64,000 nt of DNA from positions 7,555,501-7,619,500 of the forward strand of contig NZ_CP108006.1 in the NCBI RefSeq assembly GCF_036127095.1. The letters are read 5' to 3'. A program made the position numbers and the translations under genes. The notes under the pieces are model-generated. The model was not told where the DNA came from and ran no database searches. It worked only from the letters and a program-made list of their open reading frames with translations. The stretch comes from Streptomyces sp. NBC_00335. GTDB lineage: Bacteria > Actinomycetota > Actinomycetes > Streptomycetales > Streptomycetaceae. This document shows, piece by piece, positions 9,002 through 17,102 of this stretch; position 1 is the first letter of the stretch; each line of letters starts with the position of its first letter.

Positions 9002-9045
9002 GGGTCCGCGTTCCGTTCCCACCACGGGCGGAACCGATCGGACCC
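9002..9045. promoter_or_regulatory. Nested inverted repeat in the DUF305/LVIVD divergent promoter region
   Basis: GGGTCCG (9002-9008) and GTTCCG (9010-9015) are matched by CGGAAC (9029-9034) and CGGACCC (9039-9045). This gives an interrupted two-part palindrome in the short gap between divergent genes. It may be a shared operator, or a leader hairpin just before the ribosome site (GGGAGGG at 9048-9054). Confidence 0.45.
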
Positions 9046-9058
9046 ATGGGAGGGCACA

Positions 9059-10546
9059 GTGACCTCGATGCACACCAGCAGACGGCGCAGATCCCTGGGA
9101 GTGGCCGCAGCCGCGGCCGGACTCCTCACCACGTTACTGGCGGCCGGACCCGCGGCCGCCACCCCCGATCCGGGAGACCTGCTCCCGGGCGCGGGTGCGC
9201 CACAGAGCGCCGCCACCGCGGCCGGCGCGGGCCGGGAGTTGGCGCCCGGCGAGATACCGGGCCAGGACGAGATCGTCCACAGCCGCAACATCAAACCCCT
9301 GGCCAACATCCCCAGTACCGACCCGAACCAGATCAATTCCGACATGACGTTCCAGGGCAAGTACGCCTACGCGGGCAACTACAACGGCTTCGTGATCTAC
9401 GACATCGGCAACCCCAGGAAGCCGAAGAAGGTCACCGAAGTGCTGTGCCCCGGCGGGCAGAACGACATCTCGGTCGACGGGGACCTGCTCTTCCTGTCCA
9501 CCGACTCCTCGCGCAGCGACGACTCCTGCAACAGCGTCTCGCAGCCCGCCACGGAGAAGTCCTCGTGGGAGGGCATCAGGATCTTCGACATCAAGGACAA
9601 GAAGAACCCCAAGTACGTCAAGTCCGTCGAGACCCCGTGCGGCTCCCACACCCACACGCTGGTGCCGGGCGGCCGGGACGACTACCTCTACGTCTCCTCC
9701 TACAACCCGAACGACGCGTTCCCCGACTGCAAGCCGCCGCACGACGGCATCTCGGTCGTGAAGGTCCCCAAGAAGAGCCCGACGCAGGCCGCGGTCGTGG
9801 CCTTCCCGATCCTCTTCCCGGACGGCGGCAACCCGGGCGGGCCCACCAACCCGGGCGTCTCCAAGACCACGGGCTGCCACGACATCACCGTGCTGCCCTC
9901 CAAGGACCTCGCCGCGGGCGCCTGCATGGGCGACGGCATCCTCTTCGACATCAGCAAGCCCGAGGAGCCGCGCGTCATCGACCGGGTCCAGGACAACGTG
10001 AACTTCGCGTTCTGGCACTCGGCCACCTTCAACGAGCGGGCGAACAAGGTGGTGTTCACCGACGAGCTGGGCGGCGGTGGCGGCGCCACCTGCAACGAGG
10101 CCACCGGCCCCACTCGGGGAGCCGACGGCATCTACGAGATCACCGGCCGCGGTGACCAGCGCAAGCTGGTCTTCAAGAGCTACTTCAAGATCCCGCGCAT
10201 GCAGGCCGACACCGAGAACTGCGTGGCCCACAACGGCTCGCTGGTCCCGGTCGGCGGCGGCCGCGACATCATGGTCCAGGCCTGGTACCAGGGCGGCATC
10301 TCCGTCTGGGAGTTCACCGATTCCACCAGCCCGAAGGAGATCGCCTACTTCGAGCGGGGCCCGCTGACCACCGACAAGCTCGGCCTCGGCGGCTCCTGGT
10401 CCGCGTACTACTACAACGGGCACATCTACTCGAACGACATCGTCAAGGGCCTCGACGTGCTGAGGCTCGACGACTGGCGCACCGAAAGCGCCAAGTGGGT
10501 GTGGCTGGACCGACTCAACGTGCAGACCCAGCCCGTGTACCACTAA
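9059..10546 (+). CDS. Secreted LVIVD repeat beta-propeller protein
   Basis: A 495-residue secreted protein. A Tat-like arginine cluster (TSRRRRS), a hydrophobic core and AATPD near residue 40 form the signal peptide. Blades with the LVIVD pattern recur: FVIYDIGNPRKPKKV, IRIFDIKDKKNPKYV, GILFDISKPEEPRVI and ISVWEFTDSTSPKEI. The molecular function is not established for this family. The GTG at 9059 lies 4 bases after GGGAGGG; an ATG at 9068 is the alternative. A TTA leucine codon at 9134-9136 lies in the signal peptide, so translation may depend on the bldA tRNA. Its last bases overlap the convergent TetR gene. Confidence 0.9.
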   Translation: MTSMHTSRRRRSLGVAAAAAGLLTTLLAAGPAAATPDPGDLLPGAGAPQSAATAAGAGRELAPGEIPGQDEIVHSRNIKPLANIPSTDPNQINSDMTFQGKYAYAGNYNGFVIYDIGNPRKPKKVTEVLCPGGQNDISVDGDLLFLSTDSSRSDDSCNSVSQPATEKSSWEGIRIFDIKDKKNPKYVKSVETPCGSHTHTLVPGGRDDYLYVSSYNPNDAFPDCKPPHDGISVVKVPKKSPTQAAVVAFPILFPDGGNPGGPTNPGVSKTTGCHDITVLPSKDLAAGACMGDGILFDISKPEEPRVIDRVQDNVNFAFWHSATFNERANKVVFTDELGGGGGATCNEATGPTRGADGIYEITGRGDQRKLVFKSYFKIPRMQADTENCVAHNGSLVPVGGGRDIMVQAWYQGGISVWEFTDSTSPKEIAYFERGPLTTDKLGLGGSWSAYYYNGHIYSNDIVKGLDVLRLDDWRTESAKWVWLDRLNVQTQPVYH

Positions 10547-11172
10547 CGGGGCGAGGGAAACGTTCCGCCGGGCGGTCCACCGTCCGGCGGGACACCCGAC
10601 TCCCAGTCCAGCCCGTACCGCTGGAACAGCTCGGCCCGCAGCCGGGCCGCCGGCATCGGCGCGCCCGGCAGCAGCACCGCCACCACCGCACCCATCAACA
10701 GCGCCCGCAGCAGCGGGTAGTCGGTGTCCACCTCAGTCGATCCGTACCGGACGACGGTGTCCCGCAGCAGCTCCGCGAGCCGCTGCTGCTCGACGCACTG
10801 CACGAACCCCTCCGCCTGCAGGATCCCCGCCATGTGGGTCCGCATCAGCCGGGGCTGGTCCCGGGCCAGCCCGAGGATCGCGTCGATGGCCCGGGCCAGG
10901 CGCTCGCGGCCGTCCTGCGTACGGGGCTCGCGCTCCAGCGCCGCTTCCAGGGTGAGGTGCATCAGCCGGTGCACGGCGGACTGCAGGAGCTGGCGCTTGC
11001 CGGGGAAGTAGTAGGACACCAGACCGCGGGCGGCTCCGGCCCGGTCGGCGATGTCGCCGAGGGTGGTGGCCTCGTAGCCCCGCTCCGCGACCAGCTCGAC
11101 CGTGGCGTGCAGCAACCGCTCCCGGGAACGCCTGCGCAATTCTTCATTGACCGATGCGCTGCGCGGGGACAT
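10543..11172 (-). CDS. TetR family transcriptional regulator
   Basis: A 209-residue TetR repressor. The DNA-binding domain (about residues 10-56) shows LLHATVELVAERGYEATTLGDIADRAG and LVSYYFPGKRQLL. The ATG at 11172 has AGGAG 6 bases upstream. Its promoter region (11173-11209) holds a 7-bp-arm palindrome overlapping a TATACT -10 box on the minus strand, suggesting autorepression. The stop overlaps the stop of the convergent LVIVD gene. The ligand is unknown. Confidence 0.93.
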   Translation of the reverse strand: MSPRSASVNEELRRRSRERLLHATVELVAERGYEATTLGDIADRAGAARGLVSYYFPGKRQLLQSAVHRLMHLTLEAALEREPRTQDGRERLARAIDAILGLARDQPRLMRTHMAGILQAEGFVQCVEQQRLAELLRDTVVRYGSTEVDTDYPLLRALLMGAVVAVLLPGAPMPAARLRAELFQRYGLDWESGVPPDGGPPGGTFPSPR

Positions 11173-11188
11173 GCTTGCTCCTGCGTTG

Positions 11189-11205
11189 ACTGGCTCGCAG
11201 CCAGT
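11189..11205. promoter_or_regulatory. TetR operator overlapping its own -10 element
   Basis: ACTGGCT-CGC-AGCCAGT is a perfect 7-bp-arm palindrome 17-33 bases before the TetR start. It partly covers the minus-strand -10 hexamer TATACT (11203-11208). The geometry fits autorepression by the adjacent TetR protein. Confidence 0.6.
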
Positions 11206-11209
11206 ATAC

Positions 11210-11950
11210 TCAGCGCGCCGGACCGCCTGCTCTGGGCGACACGGGGGATCGCCCAGAGCAGGCACCGTCCGAGGCCGGAACCGAGACCGTGAGCGTCACG
11301 AGTGCCGCGCCCAGCAGCCAGCCCGCCAGGACGTCCGAGAACCAGTGGACGCCGAGGTAGATCCGGGTGAAGCCGACCCCGAGGACCGAGACCGCGGCGA
11401 GGGCGACGAGCAGCGCCAGGGTCGGGCGGGGCCGCGTGAGCGGGCGGGAGACCGGTCGGGACACCGGTTGGGAGAACGGCCGCGCCGGCCCGCGTGCGAA
11501 CAGCCATACGAGCAGCCCGCAGACCGTCGTCGCCGTCAGGGCGTGCCCCGACGGATAGGCGGCGTAGTCCGCGGAGACGACCGGATCCGGCCAAACCGGC
11601 CGCTCCCTCCCCACCAGGAGCTTCAGCCCCTGACTCACCGCCGAGGCCGCGAGGGTGGCCAGCGCGATCAGCAGCGCGCACCGGCCCCTGCCCCGCCACC
11701 ACAGCCACAGGCAGGCCGCGCCCGCCAGGGCCCGCATGGTCCACGGGTCCCAGACCCAGTCGCTGAGCACCCGCATCGCGTGGGTGACCCCGGGGTGGGA
11801 GACGGCGTACGCGTGCAGCCCCCGCGCGATCCGCCCGTCGAGGGACAGCAGCGGACCCCAGCGGGCGGCGACCAGCACCGTCAGCACGGCCGCCGCGGCG
11901 AGCAGCGCGCACAGCAGTGGGGTCCGCAGCCGTACGTGATCGCTCCGCAT
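11210..11950 (-). CDS. PAP2 superfamily phosphatase (membrane)
   Basis: A 246-residue integral membrane phosphatidic-acid phosphatase type 2. All three signature blocks are present: K-x6-RP as KLLVGRERP, PSGH in AAYPSGHALT, and the SRx5H-type block GFTRIYLGVHWFSDVLAG. Five to six hydrophobic helices are visible. It would dephosphorylate lipid phosphates such as phosphatidate or undecaprenyl pyrophosphate. The start at 11950 has GAGGA 7 bases upstream. A short Gln/Arg/Pro-rich insertion (SQPVSRPVSRPLTRP) separates two helices. Confidence 0.93.
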   Translation of the reverse strand: MRSDHVRLRTPLLCALLAAAAVLTVLVAARWGPLLSLDGRIARGLHAYAVSHPGVTHAMRVLSDWVWDPWTMRALAGAACLWLWWRGRGRCALLIALATLAASAVSQGLKLLVGRERPVWPDPVVSADYAAYPSGHALTATTVCGLLVWLFARGPARPFSQPVSRPVSRPLTRPRPTLALLVALAAVSVLGVGFTRIYLGVHWFSDVLAGWLLGAALVTLTVSVPASDGACSGRSPVSPRAGGPAR

Positions 11951-12023
11951 CCGCCGATCCTCGCACCCGGCGCCGCCGATGCTCCGCAAGGGCGGCGGTC
12001 CCGCGATCCCCGGCGGGCGGCCC

Positions 12024-12962
12024 TCAGGCGAGGGCGCCCAACCCCGGGCCGAACGCCACCAGCAGCGGGATCGCCGGCGCCAGTGTCGCCAGGGCCGTCA
12101 GTCGCATCCGGCGCACGGCCGACAGGCGGGGCGCGGCCGCCAGCAGCCGCCGGACCCGCTCGGGGACGTGCGCGTCCGGCGCGGGGGACGGGCCGAAGAC
12201 CCCGCGGTCCTCGTTCAGGCCGATCAGGGCCAGGGCGGTGGTCAGGCGGCCGTACCGCCGCGAGGCCACGTCGTCGGCGGCCAGCTCCACCAGCCGGTGC
12301 ATCTGCGCCTCGAACGCGGCGAAGACCGGGACCCGCGGGAATCCCCCGGACAGGGCTCGCGAGCAGTGCAGCAGCCAGTCGTGCCGGGCCGACGCGTGCC
12401 CCTGCTCGTGGGCCAGTACGGCATCCAGCTGACTGCCCTTGAGCCGGCCCAGGGCCGCCGTCGTGACCACCAGCCGGGGGGCCGGACCCGGGAGCCACCA
12501 GCTGTCGGGCCGCTGCCCCTCCAGGACCACGAGCCGCGCCCCGGAGGCCTGCTCGCCGGGCAGCAGAGGGGCCCGCAGCAGCAGTTCGGCGCCCTGCGCG
12601 CGGCGCCGGGCGCGGGCCCGCAGGATCTCCCGGGCCAGCATGGCGCCGGTCCACAGCCCGCCGCCGGCCAGTGCGAGGGCGGTGCCCGTGGCCCAGAGCC
12701 CGCCCCCGGCGCCCAGCCCGTAGGCGTCCACCACCCCGTGCGGAGCCGGGGCGAACAGCCCGCCCCGTACGGCCTGCCAGGCGGCGGCCGCGCTCAGCAG
12801 CATCGACAGCGCGAGGCACAGCAGGACGGCGCCCACCACGCACTGCCACGTCCACAGGGCCACGACGGGCTCGCGCTCGGGCCAGCGGGCCCGGGCCAGC
12901 AGGCGGGGTGCGAGCACCGCGGTCAGGGCGCCGAGCAGCAGGAGAACGGCGGGGACCATCAT
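12024..12962 (-). CDS. M56 (BlaR1/HtpX-like) membrane metallopeptidase
   Basis: A 312-residue membrane protein with hydrophobic segments at the N-terminus (about 3-20, 35-65, 85-110) and C-terminus. The zinc motif HEQGH sits in AVLAHEQGHASARHDW, and ELAADD supplies the third ligand. Streptomyces relatives usually follow a BlaI-like repressor gene, but none is adjacent here. Two ATGs (12962 and 12959) are equivalent. It probably cleaves a membrane-proximal regulator; the target is unknown. Confidence 0.9.
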   Translation of the reverse strand: MMVPAVLLLLGALTAVLAPRLLARARWPEREPVVALWTWQCVVGAVLLCLALSMLLSAAAAWQAVRGGLFAPAPHGVVDAYGLGAGGGLWATGTALALAGGGLWTGAMLAREILRARARRRAQGAELLLRAPLLPGEQASGARLVVLEGQRPDSWWLPGPAPRLVVTTAALGRLKGSQLDAVLAHEQGHASARHDWLLHCSRALSGGFPRVPVFAAFEAQMHRLVELAADDVASRRYGRLTTALALIGLNEDRGVFGPSPAPDAHVPERVRRLLAAAPRLSAVRRMRLTALATLAPAIPLLVAFGPGLGALA

Positions 12963-13051
12963 GGGCCTCAGCCTAGGAGCGTGCGGCTACCTGCGGGTAT
13001 GGTCCGGGCCAAGGGTGATGGAGGACACGTTTGGCGGGCCCGCCCGCGGCC

Positions 13052-13645
13052 TCACATCGTGAGCAGCATCGCCAACATCCCGATTCCCATGGCCAGTCGG
13101 CAGGCGCGGATCACTTCCGCCGGTCCGGCGGGTGCTCCGGGTCCGCCCGTGCCGAGTGCGCCGCCCGCGCTCCGCGCGCCCCCGACCGTGACCAGCCGGG
13201 CGCCGCCCAGCACCACGTAGCCCGCGTAGTAGACGAGTAGCAGGCCGGTGAGCAGCGGCAGTCCGGCGCCGTGCCCGTGGGCGTGGCCGGAGGCCCCCGC
13301 GGCCGCGCCGGTGCCCGAGGCCAGCGCCATGTAGACCATGGTCAGCGAGCCCACCAGATGGTGCGCGTGGTGCGGTCCGCCGCGCAGCAGCCACAGCGCG
13401 TGCAGCGCCGCCCCGCAGAAGACCACGCCCAGCACGGGCGCCTGCCAGTCGCCGCCCAGCCGGAGCGGCACCGCCATCAGGGCCATGCCGAACCCCATCG
13501 CCGCCTCCCCGGCCGCCGGTCCGCCACCGGCTCTGCCCGCGCGCCGCAGACAGTACGCACCGCTCGCCGCGCAGAGCAGGACGAGGAGCCAGGCGGAGAC
13601 GGCGGTGGAGACGGAGGTGGAGAGGGACGTGGCGGGACCGTGCAC
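13052..13645 (-). CDS. DUF5134 family membrane protein
   Basis: A 197-residue protein with about five or six hydrophobic helices and a loop rich in His and Gly (GHAHGHGAG). The pattern GGPHHAHHLVGSLTMVYMAL matches DUF5134 proteins of actinobacteria, whose role is unknown. The clustered histidines suggest metal binding, possibly copper; this is speculative. GTG start at 13645 with GGGAGG upstream. Neighbours are an M56 peptidase downstream and a divergent GNAT gene. Confidence 0.85.
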   Translation of the reverse strand: MHGPATSLSTSVSTAVSAWLLVLLCAASGAYCLRRAGRAGGGPAAGEAAMGFGMALMAVPLRLGGDWQAPVLGVVFCGAALHALWLLRGGPHHAHHLVGSLTMVYMALASGTGAAAGASGHAHGHGAGLPLLTGLLLVYYAGYVVLGGARLVTVGGARSAGGALGTGGPGAPAGPAEVIRACRLAMGIGMLAMLLTM

Positions 13646-13779
13646 GGCGGAACCTCCCGGTTCGTCGGCTTCACGGGAAGAGATGCCCCCTTCACACGGC
13701 CATCACGCCGGGCGAGGTTAGGCTCTGTGGGATCACCGGAAGAAGCACGTCGCAGACCTCGCGCAGAACGGAGCCCTCG

Positions 13780-14319
13780 ATGCCGAGCGCCGCCCCCCAG
13801 GCCTTGACCTACCGCAGTGCCGTGGAGGCGGACATCCCGGCGCTCGTGGAGCTCGTGGAATCGGCGTACCGGGGAGAGTCGAGCCGCGGGGGCTGGACCA
13901 CCGAGGCGGACTTCCTGGACGGGCAGCGGACCGACGCCGAGGACGTGGCCCGGATCGTGGGGCACCCCGAGGGCATGCTCCTCGTCGTGGAGCGCGCCGG
14001 TGAGATCGTCTCCTGCTGCCACCTCGAACACCGGGGGGACCACGTCTACTTCGGCATGTTCGCGGTCCGGCCCGGACAGCAGGGCGGCGGACTGGGCAAG
14101 GCGGTCATGGCGGAGGCCGAGCGCCGCTCCCGCGAGCAGTGGGCGGCCAAGGAGATGCGGATGACCGTGATCAACGTACGGGAGGAGCTCATCGCCTTCT
14201 ACGTGCGCCGTGGTTACGAGCGCACCGGCGAGATGAGCCCCTTCCCCTACGGGGACGAGCGGTTCGGCGTCCCGCTCCGCGACGACCTGGCCTTCGAGCT
14301 GCTGGTGAAGCCGCTGTAG
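13780..14319 (+). CDS. GNAT family N-acetyltransferase
   Basis: A 179-residue acetyltransferase. The acetyl-CoA pyrophosphate loop is in FAVRPGQQGGGLGKAVM (about residues 90-106). The C-terminal beta-strand region IAFYVRRGYERTGE is typical. The N-terminus reads YRSAVEADIPALVELVESAY, resembling small-molecule or amino-acid acetyltransferases. It has its own start at 13780 and is convergent with the GDPD gene across a short hairpin. The substrate is unknown. Confidence 0.92.
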   Translation: MPSAAPQALTYRSAVEADIPALVELVESAYRGESSRGGWTTEADFLDGQRTDAEDVARIVGHPEGMLLVVERAGEIVSCCHLEHRGDHVYFGMFAVRPGQQGGGLGKAVMAEAERRSREQWAAKEMRMTVINVREELIAFYVRRGYERTGEMSPFPYGDERFGVPLRDDLAFELLVKPL

Positions 14320-14338
14320 CCGCGGGGGCGGGGTCCAC

Positions 14339-14357
14339 GGACCGCCGTGCGCGGTCC
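14339..14357. terminator. Hairpin between convergent GNAT and GDPD genes
   Basis: GGACCGC-cgtgc-GCGGTCC is a 7-bp perfect stem filling the 38-bp gap between the two stop codons. It is likely a bidirectional terminator. There is no U-tract, as is usual in this kind of genome. Confidence 0.5.
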
Positions 14358-15050
14358 TCAGGCGGTGAAGCGGCCCGTGGAGCGGATCTCCGGGAAGTCG
14401 GTGAGCACGCCGTCGAGTTCGAGGGCCCGCGCGAGGCGCAGCCGCTCCAGCGTGTTGACCGTCCATCCCGTGACGCGCAGTCCGGCCTCGTGCGCCGACT
14501 CCACGGTGTGCAGGGTGAGGTGGCCGATGTTGAGGGCCACCGCCTCCGCGCCCGCCAGGGCGGCCCGGGCGACGACCTCCCCGGCGTCGGCCGGGGTCTG
14601 GTTCGCGTAGAGCACGGTCCGTACGCCCGGAACCAGACGGGCCGCCTCCACGAGCACCTCGTCGCGGAAGGAGGCCACCTCCACCCGGCCGGTCAGATCG
14701 CGGCGCAGCAGCAGCTCGGCGAAGGTCCCGACGGCGCCGAGGTCGTGGACCTGGATCCGCAGCGGGGCGCGGACCGCGTCGACGACCTCGTCGAGGACCG
14801 GCACGTGTTCGCCGTCTCCGGCGTCCAGCTCGCGCAGTTCGGCCAGGGTCAGGTCGGCCACTGCGCCCGAACCGTCGGTGGTCCGGTCCACCTCGGCGTC
14901 GTGCAGGACGACGAGGGCGCCGTCCTTGCTGAGCCGTACGTCCAGCGCGACGACGTCCATGCCGGACCGTTCCGCGCGGACGAACGACCGCAAGGTGTTC
15001 TCCGGTTCGACACCCATGACCCCGCGGTGCCCGATGGTGAGGAAAGTCAA
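14358..15050 (-). CDS. Glycerophosphodiester phosphodiesterase
   Basis: A 230-residue GDPD enzyme that hydrolyses glycerophosphodiesters to glycerol-3-phosphate and an alcohol. The motif GHRGVMGVEPENT carries the catalytic histidine (His8) and the metal-ligand Glu. LDVRLSKDGALVVLHDAEVDRTTDG has the second metal and catalytic elements. No signal peptide is seen, so it should be cytosolic. The start is TTG at 15050, chosen because the family N-terminus lies directly there; GAGAGA lies a few bases upstream. Confidence 0.92.
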   Translation of the reverse strand: MTFLTIGHRGVMGVEPENTLRSFVRAERSGMDVVALDVRLSKDGALVVLHDAEVDRTTDGSGAVADLTLAELRELDAGDGEHVPVLDEVVDAVRAPLRIQVHDLGAVGTFAELLLRRDLTGRVEVASFRDEVLVEAARLVPGVRTVLYANQTPADAGEVVARAALAGAEAVALNIGHLTLHTVESAHEAGLRVTGWTVNTLERLRLARALELDGVLTDFPEIRSTGRFTA

Positions 15051-15208
15051 GGTTCTCTCGCTTCCGTCGACGGCGGCCCCGCGCGCGGTCGCGGTGTCCC
15101 GACCGGCCGCGCGCGATATGAGGACGCATGCTAGTGCGCCCCCCGTGCGATGAAACCGCCTTTGCGGGGCCTCCGCAACGCCGTCCGGCCGCTTCCCGAC
15201 GGGCCCGC

Positions 15209-15228
15209 CGGGGGCTGGTGAGCCCCCG
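15209..15228 (-). terminator. Hairpin downstream of the PadR gene
   Basis: CGGGGGCT-ggtg-AGCCCCCG is a perfect 8-bp stem with a 4-nt loop, 16 bp beyond the PadR stop codon. It is a plausible intrinsic-type terminator for the minus-strand PadR transcript. Confidence 0.5.
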
Positions 15229-15243
15229 CCGCGGCCCGCGCGG

Positions 15244-15912
15244 TCACCCGGGCGTGGGCGCGTCCCCGCCGGCTTGACGTTCCTGCGCGTGCGGGCTCTC
15301 CAAGGTCTCCACGCCCTTCAGGACTTCCAAGCCTTCCATGCCCTTCAGGCCTTCCAGATCAGCGAGCAGCTCCCGCGTCAGCTCCAGTTCGGCCAGGTGC
15401 TGGCGCTCGCTCCAGCGCAGGGCGAGCACCGGGAAGGCCCAGTCCCGCTCGGTCGCCGCGTGCGCCATGGCCTCCCGTACGGAGGCCAACTCCTCGGTGG
15501 TGCGCTCCAGATGCTCCGTCACCATCGCACGCAGCCGCTCCGGCTCGGCCAGGTGACCGAGCCAGACCCGCAGCAGCAGCCCGTGCTTGAGCACCGGGGG
15601 GCCGGCCTCGGCGACGTCGGAGGCCCAGCCGGCCAGCGCCTCGCGCCCGGCGGGGGTGATGCCGTAGCGCCGCTTGGCCCGCGCCTCTTCGGGGCCGGAG
15701 CGCACGGAGGCCGCGTAGCCCAGTTCCTCCAGGCGGCGCAGCTCGGCGTAGATCTGGCTGATGGCCGGGGACCAGTAGAAGAAGCGCAGCGAGGAGTCCG
15801 CCCACTTCTTCAGTTCGTAGCCGGTCCGCTCGCCGGGGAAGGAGAGCAGGCCGAGAACGGCCCACGCGGTCGGTGGAAGCTCTTGCTTCTTCGCCTTCTG
15901 ACTACTAGTCAT
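15244..15912 (-). CDS. PadR family transcriptional regulator
   Basis: A 222-residue PadR regulator. The winged helix spans residues about 13-85 (AVLGLLSFPGERTGYELKKWAD, YAELRRLEELGYAASV). A Vir-type C-terminal helical domain follows, around residues 95-190. The C-terminus carries a repeated Leu/Glu/Gly segment (LEGLKGMEGLEVLKGVETLE), encoded by near-repeated CCCTTCAGG-type DNA. The ATG at 15912 overlaps an imperfect palindrome and has no clear ribosome site, so the mRNA may be leaderless. It is divergent from the LLM/esterase pair, its likely target. Confidence 0.9.
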   Translation of the reverse strand: MTSSQKAKKQELPPTAWAVLGLLSFPGERTGYELKKWADSSLRFFYWSPAISQIYAELRRLEELGYAASVRSGPEEARAKRRYGITPAGREALAGWASDVAEAGPPVLKHGLLLRVWLGHLAEPERLRAMVTEHLERTTEELASVREAMAHAATERDWAFPVLALRWSERQHLAELELTRELLADLEGLKGMEGLEVLKGVETLESPHAQERQAGGDAPTPG

Positions 15913-15922
15913 ATTTCGAATA
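15904..15922. promoter_or_regulatory. Palindromic sequence at the PadR start, candidate operator
   Basis: ACTAGT (15904-15909) and TATT-tcg-AATA (15912-15922) lie at the PadR start codon in an unusually AT-rich patch between divergent genes. PadR proteins commonly bind AT-rich dyads in their own promoter, so this is a candidate site. Confidence 0.4.
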
Positions 15923-15962
15923 GAAGTGAGACCCGGCACGGGACGCGACCCTGGAGGCATAA

Positions 15963-17090
15963 GTGAAGTTCTCCGTCATCTTCGAGGCACAGCTGGCCGA
16001 CCCGACCGTGGAGCGCGAGCACCAGGTCATCCGTGACTGCGTGGAGCAGGCGGTACTCGCCGAACAGATGGGATTCGACCGGATCTGGGCCGTCGAGCAC
16101 CACTCCCTGAAGTGGTACGCCCACATGTCCGCCCCGGAAATCTTTCTGAGCTTCGTCGCTGCCCGGACGAACACCATACGCATCGGCCACGGAGTCGTGT
16201 GCATGCCCTTCGCCTTCAACCACCCCGTCCGGGTCGCCGAGCGGGCCGCGATGCTCGACCTGCTGTCCGGCGGGCGGGTCGACCTCGGGGCCGGGCGGGG
16301 CGGGACCGTGCAGGAGACCTCGCTGTGCGGGGTGGACAGGGACCGCACCACGGCGGAGGTCGAGGAGGCACTGCGGATCATCGGGAAGGCCTGGCAGGAG
16401 GACGAGCTGGAGTACCACGGGGAGCTCATCGACATCGATCCGCACCCGATCCTGCCCCGGCCGAGCCAGCGGCCCCACCCGCCGCTCTTCCTGGCGTGCA
16501 GCCGCGCCGAGACCCTGGTGCAGGCCGCGGAGCTGGGCGTCGGGGCGCTCGTGATGGGATTCGCCGGGCCGGAGTCCATCGCGGGGATGCGCTCCGTCTA
16601 CGACGCCGCGATCGCCGGCCGGGACGGCGGCCGCTTCGTCTCCACGGCGGTCAACGACCACTTCTCGGTGCTCTGCCCGACGATCGTGCTCGACGACCCC
16701 GAGGAGGCCCGCCGGATCGGGATCCGGGGACAGCGGTTCTTCGCGCAGTCCATCGGCCACTGGTACGGCGGGACGGGGGTGCCGGACGAGGCGGTGGTCG
16801 AGGGAGCCGACGAGGGGGCGCAGATGCGCAGGGCGGCCGAGCAGGTGGTCGCCCGGCTGCACGAGCAGGACATCCCGGTACGGCCCACCGCCACGGCCAC
16901 CTTCAACGCGGACCACGCCTACGGGAGTGCGGACGAGGCGATCGCGTACGTGGAGCGGCTGCGGGAGGCGGGGGCCGACGAGATCATGTGCCTGATCCAG
17001 ATGGGGACCGTGCCGCAGGAGGCCTGTCTGGAGACCCTGCGGCAGTGGGGCGAGAAGGTCATCCCCCACTTCGCGAACCAGCGGGCGTAG
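15963..17090 (+). CDS. LLM class flavin-dependent monooxygenase-like oxidoreductase
   Basis: A 375-residue luciferase-like TIM-barrel flavoenzyme using FMNH2 or F420. Visible landmarks are RIWAVEHHSLKWYAHMSAPE near the N-terminus and GHGVVCMPFAFNHPVRVAERAAMLDLLSGGRVDLGAG-type barrel strands. GTG start at 15963 with GGAGG 5 bases upstream. The next gene, an esterase, starts 12 bp after the stop, so the two form an operon, probably for oxidising and hydrolysing an ester or ketone. A Baeyer-Villiger-like pathway is possible, but the substrate is not known. Confidence 0.92.
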   Translation: MKFSVIFEAQLADPTVEREHQVIRDCVEQAVLAEQMGFDRIWAVEHHSLKWYAHMSAPEIFLSFVAARTNTIRIGHGVVCMPFAFNHPVRVAERAAMLDLLSGGRVDLGAGRGGTVQETSLCGVDRDRTTAEVEEALRIIGKAWQEDELEYHGELIDIDPHPILPRPSQRPHPPLFLACSRAETLVQAAELGVGALVMGFAGPESIAGMRSVYDAAIAGRDGGRFVSTAVNDHFSVLCPTIVLDDPEEARRIGIRGQRFFAQSIGHWYGGTGVPDEAVVEGADEGAQMRRAAEQVVARLHEQDIPVRPTATATFNADHAYGSADEAIAYVERLREAGADEIMCLIQMGTVPQEACLETLRQWGEKVIPHFANQRA

Positions 17091-17102
17091 GGGGCTGCCG
17101 CC

